From: Arthrobacter sp. Soil763
GTDB lineage: Bacteria > Actinomycetota > Actinomycetes > Actinomycetales > Micrococcaceae
Length of the DNA: 64,000 nucleotides
NCBI RefSeq assembly: GCF_001428365.1
Contig: NZ_LMSH01000004.1
Location: 1 to 64,000 of the forward strand
Reading direction: 5' to 3'
Below are positions 1 through 7,600 of the stretch, one piece after another. The notes under the pieces were generated by a model that saw only the letters and a program-made list of their open reading frames with translations, was not told the DNA's origin and did not search any database. The translations under genes were made by a program, and so were the position numbers. The first letter of the stretch is position 1, and every line of letters begins with the position of its first letter.

Positions 1-41
1 GCACCCGGGAGGGTGTGGGAGAGTAGGTCACCGCCGGAACA
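1..41 (+). rRNA. rrf: 5S ribosomal RNA, 3' end only
   Basis: The first ~41 bases match the conserved 3' third of actinobacterial 5S rRNA: a GGGAGGGTGTGGGAGAGTAG helix-loop stretch followed by GGTCACCGCC and a GGAAC tail. The 5' part lies outside the window. An intrinsic terminator follows at once, as expected at the end of an rRNA operon. The exact 3' end is uncertain by a few bases. Confidence 0.9.
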
Positions 42-52
42 TCATTCAGGTC

Positions 53-84
53 GAGAGCCTCCAACCACCAGGTTGGAGGCTCTC
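53..84 (+). terminator. rRNA operon intrinsic terminator
   Basis: A perfect 14-bp stem (GAGAGCCTCCAACC paired with GGTTGGAGGCTCTC) with a 4-base loop sits 12 bases after the 5S end and is followed by a short T-containing stretch (CCCACTTTAA). Placement and stem strength fit termination of the ribosomal RNA operon. Confidence 0.9.
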
Positions 85-245
85 CCACTTTAACCACCCA
101 ACCACTTCTGAGCGAGCACGGGGTGGGAATGCGCCGGAGGTGGGGGAGCGTCAGGGCTGCGGAACAGTTGGCGCGCCGCCGGCGTTGATTACCCTTGAGT
201 AGTTTGACCGAAGAGCGTGAACCCCACCGGCCCAGGGAGGCCCTT

Positions 246-1094
246 ATGACTGCACGGACCATCATCATCACCGGCGCCAGCGACGGGATCGGCGCCTCCG
301 CTGCCCGGACCCTGGCCGCGCGAGGTGAGCGCGTCGTCGTCGTCGGGCGATCCGCGGAGAAAACCGAACGCATCGCCAAGGAGACAGGCGCCGACTTCTT
401 TGTGGCCGACTTTGCCGACCTTTCGCAGGTACGGCGTCTGGCCGCTCAGTTGAAGGAGCAGTACCCGCGGATCGATGTGCTGGCGAACAACGCCGGCGGG
501 ATCATGGGTGCCCGCGAGCTCACGGTCGACGGCCACGAGAAGACCTTCCAGGTCAACCACCTTGCACCTTTCCTGCTGACGAACGAGCTGCTGGATGTCC
601 TGACAGCCAGCAACGCGACGGTCATCAATACCTCCAGCGTCGCCAACTCGATCTTCGCGAAGTTCGACATCAGCGACCTCGACGCGGAGCAGGGCTATTC
701 CACAAACCGCGCCTACGGGAACGCCAAGCTGGCGAACATCCTGTTTACGGCTGAGCTGCACCACCGCTTCCACGCCGCCGGCATCTCGACCGCGGCCTTC
801 CACCCGGGCGGTGTGGCCACCAACTTCGCCGCAGAGTCGACCAGCCCCATGCGGCTGGCCTACAAGTCGTTCCTCAAACGCTTCATGCTGACCCCGGAGC
901 AGGGCGCCGACACCCTCGTGTGGCTCGCTACGGCCGTCCCGGGGCAGGGCTGGACCTCCGGGGGCTACTACGCGAAACGGAAGCTCTCCAAGGCCAACAA
1001 GCAGGCCTACGACGCTGCCCTGGCCCGCGAGCTGTGGGAGCGCAGCGCCGAAATGGTGGCGCAGGACTCCGACAGGCTCGACCCGCACGCCTGA
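246..1094 (+). CDS. SDR-family oxidoreductase
   Basis: A 282-residue short-chain dehydrogenase/reductase. The N-terminus carries the Rossmann dinucleotide motif TGASDGIG, followed by the structural NNAGG motif, an active-site serine region (NTSSVAN) and the catalytic YGNAK (YxxxK). It probably reduces or oxidises a small carbonyl or alcohol with NAD(P)H; the substrate cannot be read from sequence. It resembles the retinol-dehydrogenase/WWOX-like SDR subgroup. ATG at 246 is chosen over the upstream in-frame TTG at 195 because AGGGAGG lies about 6 bases before it. The gene stands alone between the rRNA operon and a convergent EAL gene, with an inverted/tandem repeat region downstream. Confidence 0.85.
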   Translation: MTARTIIITGASDGIGASAARTLAARGERVVVVGRSAEKTERIAKETGADFFVADFADLSQVRRLAAQLKEQYPRIDVLANNAGGIMGARELTVDGHEKTFQVNHLAPFLLTNELLDVLTASNATVINTSSVANSIFAKFDISDLDAEQGYSTNRAYGNAKLANILFTAELHHRFHAAGISTAAFHPGGVATNFAAESTSPMRLAYKSFLKRFMLTPEQGADTLVWLATAVPGQGWTSGGYYAKRKLSKANKQAYDAALARELWERSAEMVAQDSDRLDPHA

Positions 1095-1142
1095 TCGTCG
1101 TCAGGTAAGGGGCGCAGTGACCGGCGGCCAAGGAGCCAGTTG

Positions 1143-1252
1143 GGACGCTCCTGCCCAGTTACTCGGCAGGGAAGTATGGGTAATCCGCGCCAGTCCGGGG
1201 ATTATTGACCGAACCAGGGCTGCGAAGGGGCGGTAACTGGGCGGGAGCGTCC
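1143..1252. repeat. Inverted repeat with ~70-base centre, 3' of the SDR gene
   Basis: GGACGCTCCTGCCCAGTTAC at 1143-1162 is the reverse complement, with one mismatch, of bases 1233-1252. The arms enclose about 70 bases that contain GGTAATCC and GGATTATT. The element sits in the gap between two convergent genes and overlaps the 31-bp tandem array that follows. The arm word GACGCTCC recurs in the other gene-end palindromes of this window, at 14910 and, less exactly, at 37772. Confidence 0.7.
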
Positions 1253-1320
1253 GCGGCGGGTTGCCGGATGTGAGGGAGCGTCCGGGGCGGGTTGCCGGAT
1301 GTGAGGGAGCGTCCGGGGGG
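1243..1320. repeat. 31-bp tandem repeat, 2.5 copies
   Basis: Units begin at 1243, 1274 and 1305 (the last is truncated at the stop codon of the EAL gene). Each is 31 bp, starts GGGAGCGTCC and ends GGTTGCCGGATGTGA. The reverse complement contains GGACGCTCCCTCACAT, close to the palindrome word at 14910 (GGATGCTCTCTCACTT). It could act as a terminator or barrier between converging genes; the function is unknown. Confidence 0.75.
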
Positions 1321-3207
1321 TTAGCCGGCGGCTTCGACCTTGTCGATGGCGTTCAGGGCGCTCTCCATGGTCCCGGCGAGGTCACTGGCCGGGGCGGGCT
1401 TGGCGAAGAGGTAGCCCTGCAGCGAATCGCAGCCGAGGTCCATCAGGTACTTGGCCTGAGCCGGGGTCTCAATGCCTTCCGCCGTGACCCTCAGGCCCAG
1501 GTCTTGCGCGGCGCGGATCATCGTGCGGAAGAACGGCAGGTGTTCCTTGCCGGTCTTGATCATCGCCACGAAGGACCGGTCGATCTTGACCTTATCCAGC
1601 GGCAGCTCCTTGAGCCGGCCCAGCGTCGAGTACCCGGTCCCGAAGTCGTCCATCGCGATCCGCACCCCCGCCTCGCGCAGCTGCGCCAGCTGCCGGAGCA
1701 CGTCCGAGTCGGCGTCGAAGAACACGCTCTCGGTCAGCTCGAGCATGAGCTGGCGCGGGTCCACCCCGGTGGAGGCGACGATCCCGAGCACGTCCGTGGC
1801 GAAGTCGCGGTGCTGGAACTGCAAGCCAGAGACATTCACGGCCACGCTGTACGCGGCGTCGCCGGCCAGCCACGGGCGGATTTCGGCGCAGGCGCGGCGC
1901 ATCACCTCGTCGCCGATCTCACGGATCAGGCCGCTCTGTTCGGCCACCGGCAGGAACTGGTTCGGCGGGACGAGCTTGCCGTACCGCTCCCAGCGGGCAA
2001 AGGCCTCGAACTGGACGACGGCGCCCAGGCCGGGGGAGACCACGGGCTGGTAGTGCACGGAGATCTGACCCAGTTCCACGGCCTGCCGCAGGCCAGTCTC
2101 GCCCTGCGGGGTGTTGACGGCGACGCTGAGCATCTCCGGCCGGAACTCCAGCCAGGTGTTCTTCCCGGCCGCCTTGGCCGCCGACATGGCCGAATCCGCC
2201 TGCCGCAGCAGTTCCGCGCCGTCCTGCGTGGCCGCGGTCCGGGCCGCCAGGCCCATGCTCACCCCGGGCCGGACCAGCGACCCGCCGATCCGCGCGGGCA
2301 CGTACAGCGAATCGGAGATCCGCTTCGCAACCGCCCCGGCGTTGAGGCATTCGGTCAGCAGGACAGCGAATTCATCCCCGCCCAGCCGGGCGACCGTGTC
2401 GTGCGGCCGGACGCAGTTCCGCAGCCGGCTGGCCACCTCCACCAACAGTTCGTCCGCGGCGGAGCGGCCCAGCATGTCGTTGTAGCTCTTGAAATCGTCC
2501 ACATTCAGCAGCAGCACATCGACCGGGTCCGGCCGGCGCAGCGCCGCGGCGAGCCGCTCGTTGAACAGCGTCCCGTTCGGCAGCCCGGTCAGCGTGTCCC
2601 GCAGCACGGCCGCCTTGAGCTGGTCGTCATGTTCGGCCGGGCTCAGGCGGGGGAGGACGCCGGTGGTGCCGGGCACCAGGTCCGCCTCCAGTGCGCTGAA
2701 TGTACGACGCCGGGCGGTCGCCGTCGTGCCCGCGGTGCCGGCCGCCGGGCTGCCTGGTGCAGCGGGCAGGGTGTCAGTCGCGGCGCCGCCGTCGTGCGGG
2801 GCAACTCTGGGCGGGGCCGGCCGCACAGCGACAGCGACGCTGCCGGCACCGCCGGACGCCGGCGGCAGGGCCGCGCAGGTGATCTCCAGCGGAATCTCCG
2901 AGGCGTCTCCGCGCCGGCCGACGCCGGTGAAGGGGCGCCGCGCAGGCCCGGCGGCAGGCCCGGCGGCAGGCCCGGCCGCGCGGGGAGTGCCAGCCGGGGC
3001 GGCGAAGCTGGAGAGGAACTGGTGGAACGCTTCCCGGGAGGACTCGGCGAGCAGCAGGCTGTAGTCCGCGCCAAGCAGTTGCGCCCGTGGGTAGCCGAAG
3101 AGCTGTTCGGCGGCGGCGTTTAGGAATGAAACGGACCAGTCCGGTCCGAGCAGCACGAGTGCGTCGGGGCTGTGCTCCAGCACGAGCTGAGCGAATGCTG
3201 CGTCCAT
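1321..3207 (-). CDS. PAS-GGDEF-EAL cyclic-di-GMP protein
   Basis: A 628-residue soluble signalling protein. Residues ~5-125 are a PAS sensor (NAAAEQLFGYPRAQLLG) interrupted by a low-complexity AAGPAAGPAAGP insert. Residues ~200-350 are a GGDEF diguanylate cyclase domain with intact GGDEF at 276-280 and an RPHD inhibitory I-site five residues before it. Residues ~375-615 are an EAL phosphodiesterase domain whose signature reads EAF instead of EAL at 401-403, while LELTES, DDFGTGYS, VKID and AEGIET are kept. It probably makes and/or degrades c-di-GMP; the net direction is unknown. ATG at 3207 has a G-rich stretch upstream (GGGGGC). It is the most downstream member of three tandem paralogues, but a 255-bp gap with its own candidate promoter suggests separate transcription. 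Confidence 0.85.
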   Translation of the reverse strand: MDAAFAQLVLEHSPDALVLLGPDWSVSFLNAAAEQLFGYPRAQLLGADYSLLLAESSREAFHQFLSSFAAPAGTPRAAGPAAGPAAGPARRPFTGVGRRGDASEIPLEITCAALPPASGGAGSVAVAVRPAPPRVAPHDGGAATDTLPAAPGSPAAGTAGTTATARRRTFSALEADLVPGTTGVLPRLSPAEHDDQLKAAVLRDTLTGLPNGTLFNERLAAALRRPDPVDVLLLNVDDFKSYNDMLGRSAADELLVEVASRLRNCVRPHDTVARLGGDEFAVLLTECLNAGAVAKRISDSLYVPARIGGSLVRPGVSMGLAARTAATQDGAELLRQADSAMSAAKAAGKNTWLEFRPEMLSVAVNTPQGETGLRQAVELGQISVHYQPVVSPGLGAVVQFEAFARWERYGKLVPPNQFLPVAEQSGLIREIGDEVMRRACAEIRPWLAGDAAYSVAVNVSGLQFQHRDFATDVLGIVASTGVDPRQLMLELTESVFFDADSDVLRQLAQLREAGVRIAMDDFGTGYSTLGRLKELPLDKVKIDRSFVAMIKTGKEHLPFFRTMIRAAQDLGLRVTAEGIETPAQAKYLMDLGCDSLQGYLFAKPAPASDLAGTMESALNAIDKVEAAG

Positions 3208-3312
3208 AACGTGTACTGCCCCCAAAGCGGTGAATCGGTGGAAAGAAAGACCTGTACCGTCCGGCCCGTGCAGGGGGACTCGCGGCGCACGGCGCGGGCC
3301 GTGTGTTCTGAA

Positions 3313-3318
3313 ATCATA
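3313..3318 (-). promoter_or_regulatory. Candidate -10 (TATGAT) shared by the GGDEF-EAL trio
   Basis: Read on the minus strand, ACATATGATTTCAGA lies about 105 bases upstream of the first EAL gene. The same TATGATTYYNGA string precedes the two paralogues at 5635-5640 and 7507-7512, so it is probably a conserved -10 element or part of a shared regulatory site. No clear -35 is visible. Confidence 0.4.
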
Positions 3319-3462
3319 TGTGTTCGGCCGCACAGTTCCGTTCCGTGCGGGCACCGGACACGAAAGCGTCGAAACACGTCGGCGGCTGGACCTGCAGGCG
3401 TGCCACAAAGGGCCCTGCGCTGCGGTGCCCGGTCCTGCCAGGAACCCAAGCGCCGGGACCGC

Positions 3463-5622
3463 CTACAGCACCCCCACCGGCTCCTGCAGCGCCTCGATGG
3501 CTTCCGCCGACTGGACCTCGGCGGCGGCCCGGCCGGCCTCCGGGACCGGGCGGGAGAAGAAGTAGCCCTGCAGGGCGTCGCACTCGTGGTCCATCAGGTA
3601 GCGGGCCTGCACCGGCGTCTCGATCCCCTCGGCCGTCACGCGCAGGCCGAGGCTGTGCGCCATGTGGATCATCGAGGTGAGGATCGGCAGGCGTTCCTCG
3701 CCGGTGTGCAGCATCGACACGAACGACTTGTCGATCTTCACCGCATCCACCGGCAGCTCCTGCAGCCGGCCCAGCGAGGAGTAGCCGGTGCCGAAGTCGT
3801 CCAGCGCCACCCGGATGCCGGCCGCGCGCAGCGTGATCAGCTGCTGGATTACGTGCGAGTCGGCGTCGAAGAACACGCTCTCGGTGACCTCCAGTACCAG
3901 CTGGTGCGGGTCCACCCGGCTCCACGCCGCGATATCCAGCACCCGCTCGGCGAAGTCCTTGTGCTGCAGCTGCACCCCGGAGACGTTCACCGCGAGGGTC
4001 CGGCCCGGGTCCTCAGCCAGCCAGGACTGCAGGGCGGCGCAGCTCTGCCGCAGCACCTCGGCGCCGATCTCGCGGATCAGGCCGCTGCGTTCGGCGGTCT
4101 GGATGAACGCATCCGGCGCCATCAGCAGGCCGTCGCGCTCCCAGCGGGCCAGCGCCTCGTACTGCACCACTTCGCGCCGGTTGGTGGAGACCACGGGCTG
4201 GTAGAAGACGGTGATCTGGCCGAGTTCGACGGCGCGGCGCAGCCCCGCGGTCAGCTGGGTGCGTTCCAGCAGGCTCGCCAGCATCTCCGGCTGGAAGTGC
4301 ACGTAGCAGTTCTTCCCGGCCTCCTTGGCCGCGTACATGGCCACGTCCGCCTGCCGGAGCAGCTCGGAGGAGGACATCCCGGCCGTGTCGCGGGTCGCGA
4401 CGCCCAGGCTCAGGCCCGGCCGCATCAGGGTTCCCTCGATCGAGACCGGGGCGTTCAGGGTGGACACGATCCGCTGCGCCACGCCGTCGGAGTCGTTGCA
4501 GCCCACCAGCAGCACCACGAACTCGTCGCCGCCGAGCCGGGCGACGGTGCCGTGCGGGCCCACGCAGTTTTGCAGCCGGCGCGAGATCTCCACCAGCATC
4601 TGGTCCCCGGCGTGGTGGCCGAGGATGTCGTTGACTTCCTTGAAGTCGTCCAGGTCCAGCAGCAGCACCGCCACCGGGCCGGGGTTCTCCAGCGCGGCCG
4701 TGGCGCGGTCGTTAAAGAACATCCGGTTGGCCAGCCCGGTCAACGGATCCTGGAAGGCCAGGGCCTTCAGCTGCTCGGCCTGCTGGGCGAGCTCATCGAG
4801 CGCGCGCCTCGCTTGGTCCTGCGCCACGGTGCGGGAGGTGACGTCACGGAAGTTCCAGATCCGGCCCACCACTTCATCCGCGACCTTCTGCGGCCGTGAA
4901 TACAGTTCCACCGTGCGGCCGTCCTGGAACTCGAGCAGGTCGTGGCTGTGCAGCTCGCGGTTGGCGTACAGCTCGGCGACTTTGGCCTTGAAGCAGTCCG
5001 GGGCAACCAGTTGCTTGGCGATGAACTTCACCAGCGCGTAGGCGTCGTCCTCAGCCAGGATCTCCCGGGGCATGCCCCAGAGCCGGAGGTACTGATCGTT
5101 GACCCCCGTGATCTGCCCGGTATTGGACACCACCAAAATGCCGTCCGCCGTCGTCTCCAGTGTTGCGTCGAGGAGCGAAGCAGCGTGGCGGCGGCCGGCG
5201 TCGTCGTCCTGGCGGTGGGTGGTGTCCCGCACCGCGACCGCCATGGACGTCTGGGCGCCGGTGCTCACCAGCGAGCAGGTGAGTTCCAGCGGGATTTCAC
5301 TGCCGTTCCGGTGCAGCCCGACGGCGGGGAACGGCCTGGTGCCGAAGGTCCCGGCCCGGCCCAGGCGGCTCAGGACGCGCAGGAAGCCGCCGCGGTCATC
5401 CTCGACCAGCAGCCGGTGGTGCGAGGCGCCGAGCAGCTGCTCGCGCGGGTACCCGAAGAGGCGCTCGGCGGCCGGGTTGAGGTAGGAGATGGTCCCCTCG
5501 ATGGTGAGCAGCAGCAACGCGTCAGGACCCTGTGACAGCAGGGTTTCCGCCAATCCTTGTTCCACGTCGATGCCAGCCCCCAGGCGCTCGGTACTCGAAG
5601 CCACCGGCAGGGCGGTGGTCAC
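3463..5622 (-). CDS. PAS-PAS-GGDEF-EAL cyclic-di-GMP protein
   Basis: A 719-residue protein. PAS1 lies at ~25-130 (NPAAERLFGYPREQLLG) and PAS2 at ~150-270 (ETTADGILVVSNTGQITG). The GGDEF domain is ~285-435 with the motif at 364-368, and the EAL domain ~460-700 with intact EAL at 489-491, LEVTES, LDDFGTGYSSL, VKIDKS and AEGIET. The RxxD product-inhibition site is missing: the aligned position reads GPHG where both paralogues have RPHD or RPGD. The protein may therefore lack c-di-GMP feedback, or the cyclase role may have changed. Initiation is at GTG 5622, whose GTGA overlaps the stop of a six-codon upstream ORF. No good Shine-Dalgarno is present and a TATGAT box lies only 12 bases upstream, so a very short leader or a slightly later start is possible. 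Confidence 0.85.
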   Translation of the reverse strand: MTTALPVASSTERLGAGIDVEQGLAETLLSQGPDALLLLTIEGTISYLNPAAERLFGYPREQLLGASHHRLLVEDDRGGFLRVLSRLGRAGTFGTRPFPAVGLHRNGSEIPLELTCSLVSTGAQTSMAVAVRDTTHRQDDDAGRRHAASLLDATLETTADGILVVSNTGQITGVNDQYLRLWGMPREILAEDDAYALVKFIAKQLVAPDCFKAKVAELYANRELHSHDLLEFQDGRTVELYSRPQKVADEVVGRIWNFRDVTSRTVAQDQARRALDELAQQAEQLKALAFQDPLTGLANRMFFNDRATAALENPGPVAVLLLDLDDFKEVNDILGHHAGDQMLVEISRRLQNCVGPHGTVARLGGDEFVVLLVGCNDSDGVAQRIVSTLNAPVSIEGTLMRPGLSLGVATRDTAGMSSSELLRQADVAMYAAKEAGKNCYVHFQPEMLASLLERTQLTAGLRRAVELGQITVFYQPVVSTNRREVVQYEALARWERDGLLMAPDAFIQTAERSGLIREIGAEVLRQSCAALQSWLAEDPGRTLAVNVSGVQLQHKDFAERVLDIAAWSRVDPHQLVLEVTESVFFDADSHVIQQLITLRAAGIRVALDDFGTGYSSLGRLQELPVDAVKIDKSFVSMLHTGEERLPILTSMIHMAHSLGLRVTAEGIETPVQARYLMDHECDALQGYFFSRPVPEAGRAAAEVQSAEAIEALQEPVGVL

Positions 5623-5634
5623 TGAACTTCAAGA

Positions 5635-5640
5635 ATCATA
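5635..5640 (-). promoter_or_regulatory. Candidate -10 of the second GGDEF-EAL gene
   Basis: CCCTATGATTCTTGA on the minus strand directly abuts the GTG start at 5622. It matches the boxes upstream of the two neighbouring paralogues. If it is a true -10, the transcript would start about six bases before the GTG. Confidence 0.4.
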
Positions 5641-5657
5641 GGGCCATGAGACCCAAA

Positions 5658-7445
5658 TCACAGCACCGGCTGCGTTTGGGCCTCGGTGTCGGCGCGTAGG
5701 CCCCCGATCATGCGGCCGGACGCGGCGACAGCCTCGGGCAGGGCGGCCGCCGGCTGGGGCCGGGAGAAGAGGTAGCCCTGGAGCGAATCGCAGCCGTGCT
5801 CGATCAGGTATTCGGCCTGCTCCAAGGTCTCGACGCCCTCGGCGGTGACGGTCAGGCCCAGCCCGTGGGCCATGGCGATCATGCAGTTCAGGATGGGCAG
5901 GTGCTCGGCGCCGCTGCGGATCATGCCCACAAACGACTGGTCGATCTTGAGTGTGTCCACTGGCAGGTCCTGCAGCCGGCCCAGCGAGGAGTAGCCGGTC
6001 CCGAAGTCGTCCAGCGCGACCCGGACGCCGGCGCTGCGAAGCTGCACCAGCTGGCGCCGGATCTGGCAGTCGTCGTCGAAGAAGACGCTTTCGGTGACCT
6101 CGACGACCAGCTGGTGCGGATCGACGCCGCAGGCCTCGGCGGTCGCGAAGAGCAGCTCCGGGAAATTCCCCTGCTGCAGCTGCACGCCGGAGACGTTCAC
6201 CGCCAGCGACCGCACCGGGTCGGCGGCGAGCCAGGGTGCCAGTTCGGTGCAGCCACGCAGCAGGACCTCGGTGCCGATCTCCACGATGAGGCCGCTGCGT
6301 TCGGCCGCGGGAATGAAGTGCTGCGGCGCCACCAGGACTCCGTCGCGTTCCCAGCGGGCCAGCGCCTCGACCTTAACCACCCTGCCCAGCGAGGCGGAGA
6401 CGATCGGCTGGTAGTGCACGGTGATCTCGCCGTTGTCGACGGCGGCGCGGAGCCCGGCGTCGAGGTCGGTGCGCTCCAGCAGGGCGCGCATCATTTCCGG
6501 CTGGAAGCGCAGGTAGCGGTTTTTGCCCGCCGCCTTCGCCGCGTACATGGCGATGTCGGCCCGGCGGAGCAACTCGGAGGCGTCGACGGCGTCCTCGCTG
6601 ATGGAGGCCAGGCCCAGGCTGAGGCTGGGCCGCAGCATGGTGCCGTCGATCCACACGGGAGCCTTGAGCGATTCGACGATCCGTTCGGCGGCGGCGTCGG
6701 CGTCGAGGGAGCCGACCAGAAGCACCACGAACTCGTCACCGCCCAGGCGTGCTACAACGTCCCCGGGCCGCACGCAGGCGCGCAGCCGGCGGCCCACCTC
6801 GATCAGCATCTGGTCGCCGGCGTGGTGGCCGTGGATGTCGTTGACTTCCTTGAAGTCGTCCAAATCCAGCAGCAGCACGTCGACGGCGGTCCCGCAGGGC
6901 CCTGCCAGTGCGTAGGCCAGCCGGTCGTTGAAAAGCTGCCGGTTGGATAGTCCGGTCAGCGGGTCCTGGAAGGCGAGGGTCTTGAGCTGGTTCGCCTGCT
7001 GGGCCAGGTCCGCCATCGCCCGGCTGATCTGGTCCTGGGCGAGCCTGGCCTCGGTCACGTCGCGGAAACTCCAGACCCGGCCCACCACGTGCTCGTCCAC
7101 CGTCTGCGGGCGTGAATACCGTTCAAAGGTCCGGCCGTCGCGGAAGTGCAGCACGTCGTGGCTTTCGGCGTCCGGGTCCGCGTAGAGGGCGGTGACCTTC
7201 TCGAGGAACTGCCCCGGGTCCGCCAGCTGGTCCAGGACGGAATTCATCACGGCCTCATCGTCCCCGGTGTCCACGAGGTCGCGCGGGATGCCCCACATGG
7301 AAAGGAACTGGTTGTTCACCAGGGCGATGCGGCCCTCGGCGCTGACCACCAGGATCCCGTCGGCGGTTGATTCGAGGGTGGCCGAGAGCAGGGACGTGGC
7401 TTCGCGGAGCCGTGCATCCTCGTCGGCGCGCGCTGAAGTGCTCAC
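5658..7445 (-). CDS. PAS-GGDEF-EAL cyclic-di-GMP protein
   Basis: About 595 residues from GTG 7445. A single PAS (ESTADGILVVSAEGRIALVN) corresponds to PAS2 of its neighbour. The GGDEF domain has intact LGGDEF and an RPGD I-site, and the EAL domain has VEALARW, VEVTES, LDDFGTGYSSL, LKIDQS and AEGVET. It is a close paralogue of the 3463-5622 gene and probably arose by tandem duplication. An in-frame ATG at 7511 would add 22 residues, but it overlaps the candidate -10 box. The only strong Shine-Dalgarno (GGGGAGG, 7494-7500) serves a 14-codon leader ORF that ends in GTGA on this GTG. The start is therefore unsettled; the C-terminal extent is firm. Confidence 0.82.
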   Translation of the reverse strand: MSTSARADEDARLREATSLLSATLESTADGILVVSAEGRIALVNNQFLSMWGIPRDLVDTGDDEAVMNSVLDQLADPGQFLEKVTALYADPDAESHDVLHFRDGRTFERYSRPQTVDEHVVGRVWSFRDVTEARLAQDQISRAMADLAQQANQLKTLAFQDPLTGLSNRQLFNDRLAYALAGPCGTAVDVLLLDLDDFKEVNDIHGHHAGDQMLIEVGRRLRACVRPGDVVARLGGDEFVVLLVGSLDADAAAERIVESLKAPVWIDGTMLRPSLSLGLASISEDAVDASELLRRADIAMYAAKAAGKNRYLRFQPEMMRALLERTDLDAGLRAAVDNGEITVHYQPIVSASLGRVVKVEALARWERDGVLVAPQHFIPAAERSGLIVEIGTEVLLRGCTELAPWLAADPVRSLAVNVSGVQLQQGNFPELLFATAEACGVDPHQLVVEVTESVFFDDDCQIRRQLVQLRSAGVRVALDDFGTGYSSLGRLQDLPVDTLKIDQSFVGMIRSGAEHLPILNCMIAMAHGLGLTVTAEGVETLEQAEYLIEHGCDSLQGYLFSRPQPAAALPEAVAASGRMIGGLRADTEAQTQPVL

Positions 7446-7486
7446 GCGGCCGGAACCGGATGAAGCTGAGACCTGTGTCGGTGCAT
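7442..7486 (-). CDS. Putative 14-codon leader peptide, coupled to the GGDEF-EAL gene
   Basis: GGGGAGG at 7494-7500 is spaced 7 bases from an ATG at 7486 that opens a 14-codon ORF (MHRHRSQLHPVPAA). Its TGA overlaps the GTG of the cyclic-di-GMP gene as GTGA, the usual geometry for translational coupling. No homologue is recognised and the ORF is tiny, so it may be only a ribosome-loading device or chance. Confidence 0.35.
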   Translation of the reverse strand: MHRHRSQLHPVPAA

Positions 7487-7506
7487 GATGAATCCTCCCC
7501 TCAGGA

Positions 7507-7512
7507 ATCATA
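7507..7512 (-). promoter_or_regulatory. Candidate -10 of the third GGDEF-EAL gene
   Basis: CCCTATGATTCCTGA on the minus strand is nearly identical to the box before the neighbouring paralogue. A start site about seven bases downstream would place the GGGGAGG ribosome site at the very 5' end of the transcript. Confidence 0.4.
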
Positions 7513-7600
7513 GGGTGCGCGTCCGGCCCCGGCCGCCACCGGCGCGCGCCGTGCGGGCTGGTCTGCCGACGGTGACCGGTCAGCTCGCCGGACCTGCCGG

